Assembly: GCA_023667365.1 (NCBI GenBank) | Contig: JAMPAG010000006.1 | Location: 1-61,510 of the forward strand | DNA length: 61,510 nucleotides | Origin: a bacterium | GTDB lineage: Bacteria > Bacillota > Clostridia > Lachnospirales > Lachnospiraceae | Direction of reading: 5' to 3' | Shown here: piece by piece, positions 42,728 through 51,504 of the stretch | How positions within the stretch are numbered: position 1 is the first letter of the stretch | Layout of the letters: every line of letters starts with the position of its first letter | Program-made: the position numbers and the translations under genes | The notes under the pieces: model-generated | Told to the model about the DNA's origin: nothing | What the model saw: the letters and a program-made list of their open reading frames with translations, nothing else | Databases searched by the model: none

Positions 42728-42856
42728 CGCAAACGCCTCTTTTCGGGGTCTGTCAGAAATTCCTCAAAGGGATGCTCTGCGCCCTTTTCTATATCGGAAT
42801 CCTGCCGCTGCTCCGGTCTGCTTCCCGTGGGCAGACACATCCGTTCGTCCAAAACA

Positions 42857-42885
42857 ATCATAAACCTCCTTGCGCTTCCCGTCAA
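42857..42885 (-). promoter_or_regulatory. Promoter of the small gene / ridA unit
   Basis: Minus strand -35 TTGACG (42885-42880), 17-bp spacer, -10 TATGAT (42862-42857). Confidence 0.65.
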
Positions 42886-42923
42886 TATTTTGCTTTTTCT
42901 CATGCACCGCAGATACCGGACTG

Positions 42924-42932
42924 CATATAGTA
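42924..42932 (+). promoter_or_regulatory. Possible sigma-K-like -10 element
   Basis: CATATAGTA fits the mother-cell sigma-K -10 pattern CATAnnnTA, 25 bp before the SpoIID-like gene. The -35 is only weak (CACC at 42905). No sigma-A promoter is visible on this strand. Confidence 0.3.
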
Positions 42933-42957
42933 GAGTAAGTAATTATGCCGAGGCATC

Positions 42958-44223
42958 ATGATGCGCAACTATCCAATTCGTGCGGCCGCCGACAATCCGG
43001 ATGTGGGCGGGCTGGCCATTCAAGTGACCTCTACGATCGGGCTTCTTCCGATCGAGGGCGCGACGATCACGATTCAAAATTCCAATGAAGAGGGAAACAC
43101 CATCGAAGAGCTTCACACGAACAGTTCGGGGCAGACCGACACGGTCGAGCTTCCCGCACCGCCCTTTGAATACAGTCAGGAACCCGGTTCCAACCAGCCC
43201 TACACTGATTACAACCTTACGATCACAGCGCCGGGCTATGAACCGACCGTCATAAGCGGCACAGAGATCCTGCCCGACGTTACCGCCATCCAGAATGTGG
43301 AACTGACACCGGTCGAGACCGGAACGGGTGAGGACGAGATCACGATTCCCGACCACACGCTCTACGGCGATTATCCGCCAAAGATTCCTGAGGACGAGAT
43401 CAAACCGATGGACGAATCCGGCAGTATTGTCTTAAGCCGCGTCGTCATTCCGGAATATATCGTCGTCCACGACGGCACGCCGAGCAATTCCGCCGCCGCG
43501 AACTATTATGTGACTTATACCGATTACATCAAAAACGTCGTCTCCTCGGAAATCTATGCTACATGGCCGGAAAGCACGATCTACGCCAATACGCTTGCCA
43601 TTTTGAGTTTTACCTTAAACAGAGTATATACGGAATGGTATCGGAATCAGGGGTACGATTTCACGATCACCAGCTCCACCGCCTATGATCAGAAATGGAT
43701 CCGCGGCAGAAATATTTACGCCAATATCGACCGGATTGTGGACAGCATTTTCAATAATTTCCTGTCCCGCCCCGGCGTGCGTCAGCCGATCTTCACCTCC
43801 TATTGCGACGGGCAGACCACGACCTGCAGCGGACTCTCGCAATGGGGTTCCAAATATCTCGGCGATCAGGGCTACAGCGCGATTGATATTATCCATTACT
43901 ATTATGGCAGCGATATGTATATCAATTCCACAACGAGCGTATCGGGCATCCCTTCCTCATGGCCCGGCTATAACCTCTCCGGCGGCGCTACGGGACAAAA
44001 AGTACAACAGATACAGGAACAGCTTAACCGCATCGCGCGCAACTATCCCGCCATCCCGACAATCGCCGCCGACGGCATCTACGGACCGAATACCGCCGAG
44101 GCAGTCCGCGTCTTTCAGGGAATTTTCCGCCTGCCGCAGACCGGCGTCGTCGATTACCCGACATGGTATAAGATTTCGCAGATTTACGTCGGCGTCTCGC
44201 GCATTGCGGAGCCGGGTACGTAA
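42958..44223 (+). CDS. SpoIID-like protein with peptidoglycan-binding domain
   Basis: 421 residues, no signal peptide. N-terminal beta-sandwich like carboxypeptidase regulatory domains (about 18-120, GGLAIQVTSTIG), a SpoIID/LytB-like middle (about 155-330: DYIKNVVSSEIYATWPES, TSYCDGQTTTCSGLSQWGS) and a C-terminal PG_binding_1 domain (about 340-405: VQQIQEQLNRI, DGIYGPNTAEAVRVFQ). SpoIID trims denuded glycan during engulfment; the proteins of this architecture in Clostridia are poorly known. A spore cortex or coat role is likely. Start by GAGG 4 bp upstream; the second ATG is also possible. Confidence 0.82.
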   Translation: MMRNYPIRAAADNPDVGGLAIQVTSTIGLLPIEGATITIQNSNEEGNTIEELHTNSSGQTDTVELPAPPFEYSQEPGSNQPYTDYNLTITAPGYEPTVISGTEILPDVTAIQNVELTPVETGTGEDEITIPDHTLYGDYPPKIPEDEIKPMDESGSIVLSRVVIPEYIVVHDGTPSNSAAANYYVTYTDYIKNVVSSEIYATWPESTIYANTLAILSFTLNRVYTEWYRNQGYDFTITSSTAYDQKWIRGRNIYANIDRIVDSIFNNFLSRPGVRQPIFTSYCDGQTTTCSGLSQWGSKYLGDQGYSAIDIIHYYYGSDMYINSTTSVSGIPSSWPGYNLSGGATGQKVQQIQEQLNRIARNYPAIPTIAADGIYGPNTAEAVRVFQGIFRLPQTGVVDYPTWYKISQIYVGVSRIAEPGT

Positions 44224-44327
44224 AAAATCGCGCTTCGCGCGCTTTCGAAGAATCCGCATAGCGGATTCTTCCGGGCTGCGGAAATTCCTATAAATTAAAA
44301 AATCGCGCTTCGCGCGCTTTTGAAGAA
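44222..44327. repeat. Array of direct-repeated hairpins after the SpoIID-like gene
   Basis: A 31-bp unit with the hairpin CGCGCTTCGCGCG is repeated at 44222-44252 and 44297-44327 with one difference. Between them lies GAAGAATCCGC-ATA-GCGGATTCTTC (44246-44270), nearly the same palindrome as at 52907. GAAATTCCTAT follows both palindromes. Confidence 0.8.
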
Positions 44328-44357
44328 TTTTCTATGTGTTAAAAAAGTTTCCTATAA

Positions 44358-44396
44358 GCAAACCGCCCCGCCCGTTTTACGGGCGGGGCGGTTTGC
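44358..44396. terminator. Strong hairpin between convergent genes
   Basis: Perfect 17-bp stem GCAAACCGCCCCGCCCG / complement with loop TTTTA. Lies between the SpoIID-like gene and the permease gene, which converge. No long T-run on either side. Confidence 0.7.
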
Positions 44397-44426
44397 GCAA
44401 TTTCCCGCACTGGCGGGAACGCATGT

Positions 44427-45746
44427 CTATTCCTTTATTTCCTCGTCAAACTGATAATCCTTTCCCGGCAATACCGCATTCAGGATAATGCCAACCAGCG
44501 AACCGATTGCCAAACCGCTCAATGAAATCGTCACCTTGCCGATCGTAAACGCGATTGCGCCCGCGGTACTGTAATTGATACCGATGGAAAGCACTAAGAT
44601 CAGCGCAGCGATCAGGACGTTGCGGCTCTTTGTAAAATCACATTTGGATTCCACGACATTGCGCACGCCGACTGCGGAGATCATGCCGTAAAGAACAAGC
44701 GACACGCCGCCGATTGTCGCGGCAGGCATACACTCGATCAGCGCCGCCACCTTCGGGCAGAACGAAAACAGAATCGCAAAATATGCCGCCAGACGGATGA
44801 CAAGCGGATCAAATACCCTCGAGAGCGTCAATACGCCGGTATTCTCGCCGTATGTCGTATTGGCAGGCGCCCCGAACAGGGACGCCACGATTGTTGCGAG
44901 TCCGTCTCCGAGCAGCGTCCTGTGAAGCCCCGGATCCTTGATATAATTTTTGCCGACTGTGGACGAGATCGCGGAAATATCTCCGATATGCTCCACGACC
45001 GTCGCCAGCGCGATCGGCATGATCGTGATGACGGATGTAAGAAGCAGCGATACATCCAGATTCTTAAAAATAGCAAATACCGTCCGGTCATACGAGATCG
45101 GAAGCCCGATCCAGGCTGCTTCTTTTACCGACGTAAAATCCACATTTCCCGTAAACGCCGCGATCAGATAGGATGCCACTACGCCGAGAATGATCGGAAT
45201 GATCCGGATCATTCCTTTTCCCCAAATGTTACATACGACCACGACGACGATCGCGATCAGTGCGATCCACCAGTTTGTCGTGCAGTTATCGACTGCAGAC
45301 TGGGACAAATTCAATCCGATGGCAATGATGATCGGTCCCGTCACAATGGGCGGGAAGAATTTCATGACCCTTCCCGTACCAAACGCCTTAATCAGCGCCG
45401 AGAGCAGCAGATAAATCAGTCCCGAACATGCCACACCGAAGCAGGCATACGGTAACAGCGCCGCCTCTCCGTTTGGCGCGATCGCCCAATACCCTGCGAG
45501 GAACGCGAAAGAGGAACCCAAAAATGCCGGTACCTTTCCTTTTGCCAGCAGGTGGAACAGCAGGGTTCCGAGTCCTGCAAACAACAGTGTCGTCGATACG
45601 CTTAAGCCCGTCAGCGCCGGCACGAGCACGGTCGCCCCGAACATGGCAAACATATGCTGTACGCCGAGCACCAGCATCCTGCCTCCGCCAAGCTCCCTCG
45701 CGTTAAAAACAGGATCGACTCCGATGGAATTTTTCTTTTGACTCAT
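44427..45746 (-). CDS. Uracil/xanthine-type permease (NCS2 family)
   Basis: 439-residue nucleobase-cation symporter of the UraA/PyrP branch, with about 12-14 membrane helices. Typical are the N-terminal LGVQHMFAMFGATVLVPALT, the substrate helix AITTENTG-equivalent here NTTYGENTGVL, and FCPKVAALIECMP. Most likely a uracil permease. No pyr genes adjoin and no pyrimidine attenuator is obvious upstream, where a short hairpin (45783-45808) precedes a likely -10 TTATAA. Confidence 0.92.
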   Translation of the reverse strand: MSQKKNSIGVDPVFNARELGGGRMLVLGVQHMFAMFGATVLVPALTGLSVSTTLLFAGLGTLLFHLLAKGKVPAFLGSSFAFLAGYWAIAPNGEAALLPYACFGVACSGLIYLLLSALIKAFGTGRVMKFFPPIVTGPIIIAIGLNLSQSAVDNCTTNWWIALIAIVVVVVCNIWGKGMIRIIPIILGVVASYLIAAFTGNVDFTSVKEAAWIGLPISYDRTVFAIFKNLDVSLLLTSVITIMPIALATVVEHIGDISAISSTVGKNYIKDPGLHRTLLGDGLATIVASLFGAPANTTYGENTGVLTLSRVFDPLVIRLAAYFAILFSFCPKVAALIECMPAATIGGVSLVLYGMISAVGVRNVVESKCDFTKSRNVLIAALILVLSIGINYSTAGAIAFTIGKVTISLSGLAIGSLVGIILNAVLPGKDYQFDEEIKE

Positions 45747-45818
45747 GGTATACCTATCCCTTTCTGTATTCTTTATTTATAACAGAAAGCCCGTAAACCC
45801 CGGCTTTTTGTTATGTTC

Positions 45819-46406
45819 CTACAAAATCGCTTTCAACAGGCTGAGTGCACCTGCCGCATCATCCGCCTCCAGCTTCTCCCCGACCTTCAGAATGGTCAGA
45901 CGCTCATTTGCCTCCAACTTATAGTCCGCGATCTCGTTTACGCGTACCATGGCGGCCTTGCCGTTATCGCTCTCTATATCCCGCGCCAGTTTCTGAAACT
46001 CCGCCTTCCGCTCCTGTGTGGAAAAAGGAAGCACACCCGCACGCTTAAACGTCCGCAGGATTCTCTCATGCAGATCGTCCGCCTGAAACGGCTTCACGAT
46101 ATAATCGTAGATTCCGAGCTTTTTGCTCTCTACGATCGTTGTCTTGTCTTTTTTTGCCGTCAGCATAACGACAGGGATAGTCACTCCGCCCTTTAAGGTA
46201 CGAATCTCCTTCAAGGTCTCCAAACCGTCCATTTCCGGCATCTGAACGTCCAAAAGAATCAGATCCGGCGTCTCGTTTTTCAGATATTTCAACGCCCTGC
46301 TGCCGGAATTGACCATGGTTACGTCATATTCATCCTTTAATTCCTGTTCAATGGACGCTAAGTTGATTGCGCTGTCATCCACTGTCAGTATCCGAAGTTT
46401 TGCCAT
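45819..46406 (-). CDS. Response regulator without DNA-binding domain
   Basis: 195 residues: receiver (1-120; TVDDSAIN, phospho-acceptor in LILLDVQMPEMDG, KPFQ) and a short helical C-terminus (about 125-195) lacking any known output domain. The ATG at 46406 has GGAGGGG 7 bp upstream. Located 159 bp after the 7TM hybrid kinase gene; probably the terminal or intermediate acceptor of its phosphorelay. Confidence 0.9.
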   Translation of the reverse strand: MAKLRILTVDDSAINLASIEQELKDEYDVTMVNSGSRALKYLKNETPDLILLDVQMPEMDGLETLKEIRTLKGGVTIPVVMLTAKKDKTTIVESKKLGIYDYIVKPFQADDLHERILRTFKRAGVLPFSTQERKAEFQKLARDIESDNGKAAMVRVNEIADYKLEANERLTILKVGEKLEADDAAGALSLLKAIL

Positions 46407-46565
46407 CGTCGTCCCCTCCGTTTCCAAGCGGTCCCCGCCGTCTGGTCATAATATTTTTTCTGCGCCTCAGCGCTTTCCTGCTCCGTCTGCCGGCGTATCT
46501 TCCGGCTCATGCATGTTCCTTCGTCTGCGCCTCATTCGGCTTATGCATTCTCTTTTTTCCGCGCC

Positions 46566-49500
46566 TCACGCATGTTCCCCCGCCGCATGCAGCCGCTCCC
46601 GCAGTTGTCTGAGCAGTTCTTCCGCCTCGTCGTCCTCATATAACTGCAGCTGCTCCTGAATCTCTAACAGCCGCGCTTTCACATCGCTTTCCATGTGGTG
46701 CTTGAGCAGTTCCGCCACAATGTCCGCACATTCCCGCGAATGAAACGCTTCCAATTTTTCAAGCGCCTTCCCGACCTGCCCGAACAGCACGTCCTCCGCA
46801 AGCGCTCCTTCTTCCGGCTCCGCGTCCTTCTGCGCCGCCCTGTCCAGATAAACCTGAATATACCGGAGCTGCACGCCGTAAGACTCATACAGATCCAAAA
46901 AATGATCGCTGATAAATTCCTCGTCTCCCTGCACCGCCGCCATTTCATGCTCCTTCGCCATTTTGGATAAGCGCATGGCTCCCACATTGGCGGACGCGCT
47001 TTTCAAGCCGTGAACCTCGATCTCGTAATTCTTATAATCTTTTTCGTCAAACAGCTCCTTAATCAGTTTCAGCTTCCGCTTTCCCTCCAGACAGTAAAGC
47101 TGCAGCAGCTCCCGATAATCATCCAGAGAGCCGGAATGATGCTCCATCGCGGCAGCCACATCAATACCCTGAATGACAATTTCGTCCGCGGCTGTCTGCG
47201 CATCTTCATATCCTGTTTCATACGCCGCATCCGGCGATCCGTTCATGGGCGCGCTTCCCCGCGCATCCGTATCGCTGTTCTGCGCTGCGGTCACGCCTGC
47301 CGGTCCGTTTGCGGACACGTTTCCTCCTGCGGCCGCAGTTCCCTCCGCGTCGTTCCCGTCCTCTTTTTCAGGCGGCACGATCTTCTTTTCCTCCGGAATC
47401 CACTTTGCCAGCGTCCGATATAAATGTTTCTTATCAATCGGCTTCGGAATAAAATCCTGGAACCCGTTCTCTAAAAAGCGTCCCTTGACGCCTTCCATCG
47501 CATTGGCAGTCGCCGCGATGATTACCGCATTTTTACCGTTTTCCCCGCATTCCCGGCGGATGATATGAACCGCCTCAATGCCGTCCATTCCCGGCATCAT
47601 ATGATCCATAAAGATCAGATCGTACGCGTTCTCTTTTACCAGCTCAATCGCCTCCGGACCGCTCTGCGCCTCGGTCAGCTCCAATCCGTACGGCGCCAGG
47701 TATCCCTTTGCCACCTTCCGGTTGACCGCATTGTCATCCACCACCAGTACCCTGCATCCGCTCGTCTTAAAATGCTTCGGCTCCTGCTCCTTCTCCACCG
47801 GAACGTCGCGGACCTCCTCTAACGTGCGCCGGTCAACGATCTTCTGCGGGATCGTGACGGTAAACGCAGAGCCTTCTCCGTAAACGCTTTCCACGTGGAT
47901 ACTGCCGTTCATGAGCTGTACGAACTGCTTCGTAATGGCAAGACCCAATCCGGTTCCCTCCACGCTGCGGCTCTTTCCGGTGTCCACCTGACTGAAATTA
48001 TCAAAAATTTTCTCCAGATCTTCTTTTTGGATGCCGCATCCGGTATCCTCGACCCGGAACGTTAAAAGTTCCTCATCCTCGCTCCCGCCCGGCTGACCGC
48101 TGACGGAAAGCTTCACATAACCCTCTTTCGTGAACTTGAGCGCGTTATTCAGCAGATTGATCATGATCTGCTTGATCCTTCCCTCATCGCCCTCGTAGCG
48201 GCAGGGAATATCTTCCTCGTACTCATGCTTCATCAAAAGTCCGCGCTGGGACGCGACAATATCCATCATCCCGACGACGTCGCCCACAATGCCCTTGATA
48301 TAATAATCCGACATGACGAGCTCCATCTTGCCCGCTTCCACCTTTGACAGGTCCAAAATATCATTGATAATAGCAAGAAGATTCTGGGAAGCGGACTTAA
48401 TATCGCAGGCATAACCGTATACCTTTCTCCCCTGACTTTCTTCCATGATAATATCGCTCAGTCCGATGACGGCATTCATCGGCGTCCGTATTTCATGCGA
48501 CATATTCGCCAGAAATTCGCTCTTTGCCGCGTTTGCTTTTTCCGCCTGCTCGCGCACGCGCTTGATCTCGTCTATGTAATTGCGGGTGTCCGTGATGTCC
48601 AGCAGCAATACGACATATCCCTGCGTTTTACCGTTTTTGTCGGGAATCTGCCGGACATGGCTCTCATAAAAACGGTCGCCCATCGAGAACTCATGTTTAT
48701 CTTCTTTTCCCAAAATATCCGGCGGGAATTCTTTGATCTCCGCGATCGAATCCCCTTTCGCACTCGTATGCAGCTCCTTGAAAATTCCTGCCGCCGCCTG
48801 ATTATAGCTGATGATCCGCTGCTGATCGTCCAGCGAGATCACGCCGTCCCCCATATGTGCGATCGCGGTCTCCGCTGCCAGATGGACGAAATCGTAATTT
48901 CTCCTGCTCCATACCAAAATGACGACAACCGCCAGAACGATTCCCATCGTCGCCGGCGTAAAATCATATCCGCCGGTCAGCTTTAAGGCATAGGCGGCAA
49001 GCGTCACGACCGGCAACGTGGACAACAGCATGATAATCTCGTAACGCCTTTTCGTCGCCGCACTCGAACGCAGGACGGTGCGAAGCAGCGCGAACAGCGA
49101 CAACGAATAGGGAATGATGCTGCTACAGATCAAAAAAACAAAATAACAGGGACCATACGTGATCCCCAGATAAGAAAAACGTCCCTCCCCCGCAATCCAT
49201 TCGAGTTCGCGGTAGTACAGCGTATGATACTCGCAGGTAAAAATGACCGCCAACAGGCAGAAATTGATCCCTGCGACCAGTTTGAGCAGCCATACCGGAC
49301 GCCTGATATAACAATAATTAAAAATAAACCAACAGTAAAACAGCGGCACAAACAGCGAGCCTAAATATTCTATCTTGACAGCAAGAACCGCCACATCCAG
49401 ACTTTTCGCCGTCAGCTCCATCAGGTATCCCGCATTCTGCACCAGGGAGCCGCACAAAAAATAACCCATCAGCTTCTGCTCTTTGGTTCCTCCCTCTCCC

Positions 49501-49574
49501 AAAAGCAGATACCCGATCGCGATGTAAATATTAAAAATACTTATGACGCCAAGCACAACCAAAAAATTTACCAT
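46566..49574 (-). CDS. 7TM hybrid histidine kinase with PAS, receiver and Hpt domains
   Basis: 1002 residues. N-terminal seven-helix region (1 to about 215, histidine-kinase 7TM type), PAS (about 225-340), HisKA (EFLANMSHEIRTPMNAVIGL), HATPase_c (VEDTGCGIQ, GTGLGLA), receiver (LIFMDHMMPGMDG), a Gly/Ala-rich linker (about 750-805) and a C-terminal Hpt domain with the phospho-His in EVHGLKSASANVG. A complete phosphorelay in one chain, with the following response regulator gene as outlet. The 159-bp gap between them contains imperfect CGCCTCA repeats only. Confidence 0.94.
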   Translation of the reverse strand: MVNFLVVLGVISIFNIYIAIGYLLLGEGGTKEQKLMGYFLCGSLVQNAGYLMELTAKSLDVAVLAVKIEYLGSLFVPLFYCWFIFNYCYIRRPVWLLKLVAGINFCLLAVIFTCEYHTLYYRELEWIAGEGRFSYLGITYGPCYFVFLICSSIIPYSLSLFALLRTVLRSSAATKRRYEIIMLLSTLPVVTLAAYALKLTGGYDFTPATMGIVLAVVVILVWSRRNYDFVHLAAETAIAHMGDGVISLDDQQRIISYNQAAAGIFKELHTSAKGDSIAEIKEFPPDILGKEDKHEFSMGDRFYESHVRQIPDKNGKTQGYVVLLLDITDTRNYIDEIKRVREQAEKANAAKSEFLANMSHEIRTPMNAVIGLSDIIMEESQGRKVYGYACDIKSASQNLLAIINDILDLSKVEAGKMELVMSDYYIKGIVGDVVGMMDIVASQRGLLMKHEYEEDIPCRYEGDEGRIKQIMINLLNNALKFTKEGYVKLSVSGQPGGSEDEELLTFRVEDTGCGIQKEDLEKIFDNFSQVDTGKSRSVEGTGLGLAITKQFVQLMNGSIHVESVYGEGSAFTVTIPQKIVDRRTLEEVRDVPVEKEQEPKHFKTSGCRVLVVDDNAVNRKVAKGYLAPYGLELTEAQSGPEAIELVKENAYDLIFMDHMMPGMDGIEAVHIIRRECGENGKNAVIIAATANAMEGVKGRFLENGFQDFIPKPIDKKHLYRTLAKWIPEEKKIVPPEKEDGNDAEGTAAAGGNVSANGPAGVTAAQNSDTDARGSAPMNGSPDAAYETGYEDAQTAADEIVIQGIDVAAAMEHHSGSLDDYRELLQLYCLEGKRKLKLIKELFDEKDYKNYEIEVHGLKSASANVGAMRLSKMAKEHEMAAVQGDEEFISDHFLDLYESYGVQLRYIQVYLDRAAQKDAEPEEGALAEDVLFGQVGKALEKLEAFHSRECADIVAELLKHHMESDVKARLLEIQEQLQLYEDDEAEELLRQLRERLHAAGEHA

Positions 49575-49664
49575 TGTTTTTCTTTTCCGTCCGTCTGTTT
49601 TTTATTCCGATCCGACCGCAGACCTTCTGCCGGAGAAATCGCCCGCATGTTTCCAATTGATACC

Positions 49665-49693
49665 ATAGTAACAGTTTTTTCCGTCTTTGTCTA
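49665..49693 (-). promoter_or_regulatory. Promoter of the 7TM hybrid kinase
   Basis: Minus strand -35 TAGACA (49693-49688), 17-bp spacer, -10 TACTAT (49670-49665). Confidence 0.5.
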
Positions 49694-49782
49694 CAAAAAA
49701 GCAAAGGCACTCTTTTTGAGGACACAAGGTTCCCAGGATGCAGCCGCCGCAGGATACGGTTTGAGTGCGGAAACGATTTTTC

Positions 49783-49811
49783 TTGTGAAATCCGCCTTAG
49801 CGCGTTACAAT
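49783..49811 (+). promoter_or_regulatory. Promoter of the DUF6062 gene
   Basis: -35 TTGTGA (49783-49788), 17-bp spacer, -10 TACAAT (49806-49811). Leader about 110 nt with repeat copy C. Confidence 0.65.
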
Positions 49812-49847
49812 AACATATAGAAAATATCCGCAGACAGATGTGCGCAG

Positions 49848-49910
49848 GATTCCATGTCAAAAGTCATGCTTATCAACGTTACCGGCAGTTTGCACGGCTT
49901 TTGGCGCCAA
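49848..49910. repeat. Palindromic repeat, copy C
   Basis: 63-bp inverted repeat: left arm ATGTCAAAAGTCATGC, right arm GCACGGCTTTTGGCGCC, core TATCAACGTTA (49871-49881) identical to copy A. It ends just before the SD of the DUF6062 gene. Confidence 0.65.
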
Positions 49911-49926
49911 CCTGAAAGGAGCATCC

Positions 49927-50688
49927 ATGAAAGAACAATTATACACGATTCCCTTAAACGACGCGTTTCACGCAAATGATGAGTGTCCGTTCTGTTTTAT
50001 CGAACGGAACGTCGAGCAGGATCTTTTAGATTTTGTGCTCGGTTCCGGCGCTTCCTATATGGAGAGCGACGTCCGCGCGGACACGGATCGCGCCGGCTTC
50101 TGCCGCACGCATTTTAAGAAAATGTTTGATTACGGAAACACGCTCGGCAACGGCTGGATCTTAAAGACGCATTACATGCAGATGCGCAAGGAATTAGAAC
50201 AGCAGACAAAGGGCTTCACCCCCGGCAAGAGCTCCTTTGTCAACAAGATCAAAAAGTCCTCCGCCGCAGGCAATTCCGTCAGTGAATGGGTGCAAAAGCG
50301 CGAGCATTCCTGTTACATCTGCAACCGTTTTGCCGAGATGTATTCACGTTATCTGGACACGTTTTTCCATATGTACCGGCATGATCCCGATTTCAAAGCA
50401 ATGTTTGAAAAGAGCAAGGGCTTCTGCCTGACGCATTTCGGCGACCTTTGCGCCGCGGCGGATCAAACGCTTTCGGATAAAGAAAAATCCGAGTTCTTTC
50501 CCGTGCTCTTTTCGCTGATGAACAAAAATATGGAGCGGCTTCAGGAAGACATCAACTGGCTGATCGAGAAATTTGACTATCTGCATAAGGACGACGACTG
50601 GAAGGACTCCAAGGACGCCGTACAGCGCTGTATGCAGAAATTAAAAGGCGGCTATCCCGCCGATGCGGTTTACCGGCAGGCAAAATAA
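49927..50688 (+). CDS. DUF6062 protein with duplicated Cys/His module
   Basis: 253 residues, predicted cytoplasmic. Two similar modules: CPFCFIERN...GFCRTHF (about 18-65) and CYICNRF...GFCLTHFGD (about 115-185). Each has C-x2-C and C-x2-H, enough for one metal site per module. Function of DUF6062 unknown. The ATG at 49927 has GAAAGGA 6 bp upstream. Convergent with the J-domain gene. Confidence 0.85.
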   Translation: MKEQLYTIPLNDAFHANDECPFCFIERNVEQDLLDFVLGSGASYMESDVRADTDRAGFCRTHFKKMFDYGNTLGNGWILKTHYMQMRKELEQQTKGFTPGKSSFVNKIKKSSAAGNSVSEWVQKREHSCYICNRFAEMYSRYLDTFFHMYRHDPDFKAMFEKSKGFCLTHFGDLCAAADQTLSDKEKSEFFPVLFSLMNKNMERLQEDINWLIEKFDYLHKDDDWKDSKDAVQRCMQKLKGGYPADAVYRQAK

Positions 50689-50739
50689 GAGTTTCGCTTG
50701 CGCGAAACTCTTATAAAGAACTGCCTTTGGCAGTTCTTT
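50686..50739. terminator. Twin hairpins between convergent genes
   Basis: TAAGAGTTTCGC-TTGC-GCGAAACTCTTA (50686-50713) overlaps the DUF6062 stop. It is followed by AAAGAACTGCC-TTT-GGCAGTTCTTT (50715-50739). Both stems are perfect; the second ends in TTCTTTT. Confidence 0.75.
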
Positions 50740-50778
50740 TGAAATCCATCACTATGATTCTTTTCCACAAACCGCACA

Positions 50779-51504
50779 TCAACAGCAAACCATCCCGTAG
50801 GGCGCATAGCAGCATCCGCCGGAACAGCAGGTGCACAGCAGGTAGGAAAGGCACATCCGGTTACAGAGATTCCCCTGCATGCCGCCCATTCCCATATAAG
50901 GGCTTTGTCTGCCCATATACCATGTGCCGCCCGATTCTAACTGCTGCACGAGATTCTGATAGGCGGGATTGCCCGGCTCCATCTGCGCCGCCTGCTTTGC
51001 ATACTGCATTGCCTGTACGTTATTGCCGCAGCCCGCATTGGCGACCGCACTGTAATAATACCACTTTGCGCTCCGCCCAGAAATCGTGTTCAATACGTTC
51101 AGCGCTTCTTTATAGTGCCCGCCGTTGATATAATTTGCCGCCGCTTTCATATGCAGCGTATCCTCATCTTCCTCCGCCGCCCGGCTGTCCCCTGTCCGCG
51201 TGTAACCGCCAAAACCGCCGAATCCCCCGAAACCGCCAAAGCCGCCAAAACCAAACGGATCATAGCCGCCTGCATCCTCCCGCCCATAGTAGGAACCGGA
51301 ACCGCCTGTTCCGCGCTCCCGCTCCTGCATGATCTGACGGTACGCCTGCTGGATCTGCTTGAATTTTTCTTCCGCCTGCGCCTTGTTCGGATTATTGACA
51401 TTCGCGTCAGGATGATACTGCCTGCTCAATTTTCTGTATGCTTTTTTGACGTCGTCATCACTCGCGTTTCTGCCAACCCCCAGCACGCCGTATGGATCCA
51501 TCAT
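50779..51504 (-). CDS. J-domain protein with Cys-rich C-terminus
   Basis: 241 residues. N-terminal J domain (1-70) with the HPD motif in [10 protein letters not shown], a Gly/Phe stretch (about 88-105), a TPR-like helical pair (about 125-195) and a C-terminus with nine Cys within about 30 residues ([17 protein letters not shown]). The start at 51504 overlaps the DUF5685 stop (ATGA), so it is translationally coupled. A co-chaperone for DnaK, possibly tethered by the Cys tail to metal or membrane (inference). Confidence 0.88.
   Translation of the reverse strand: MMDPYGVLGVGRNASDDDVKKAYRKLSRQYHPDANVNNPNKAQAEEKFKQIQQAYRQIMQERERGTGGSGSYYGREDAGGYDPFGFGGFGGFGGFGGFGGYTRTGDSRAAEEDEDTLHMKAAANYINGGHYKEALNVLNTISGRSAKWYYYSAVANAGCGNNVQAMQYAKQAAQMEPGNPAYQNLVQQLESGGTWYMGRQSPYMGMGGMQGNLCNRMCLSYLLCTCCSGGCCYAPYGMVCC

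Larger units (their letters stand above)
49575..49926. other. Divergent intergenic region 49.6-49.9 kb
   Basis: About 350 bp. Contains the kinase promoter (49665-49693), the DUF6062 promoter (49783-49811) and palindromic repeat copy C (49848-49910) in the DUF6062 leader. No gene seen. Confidence 0.75.
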
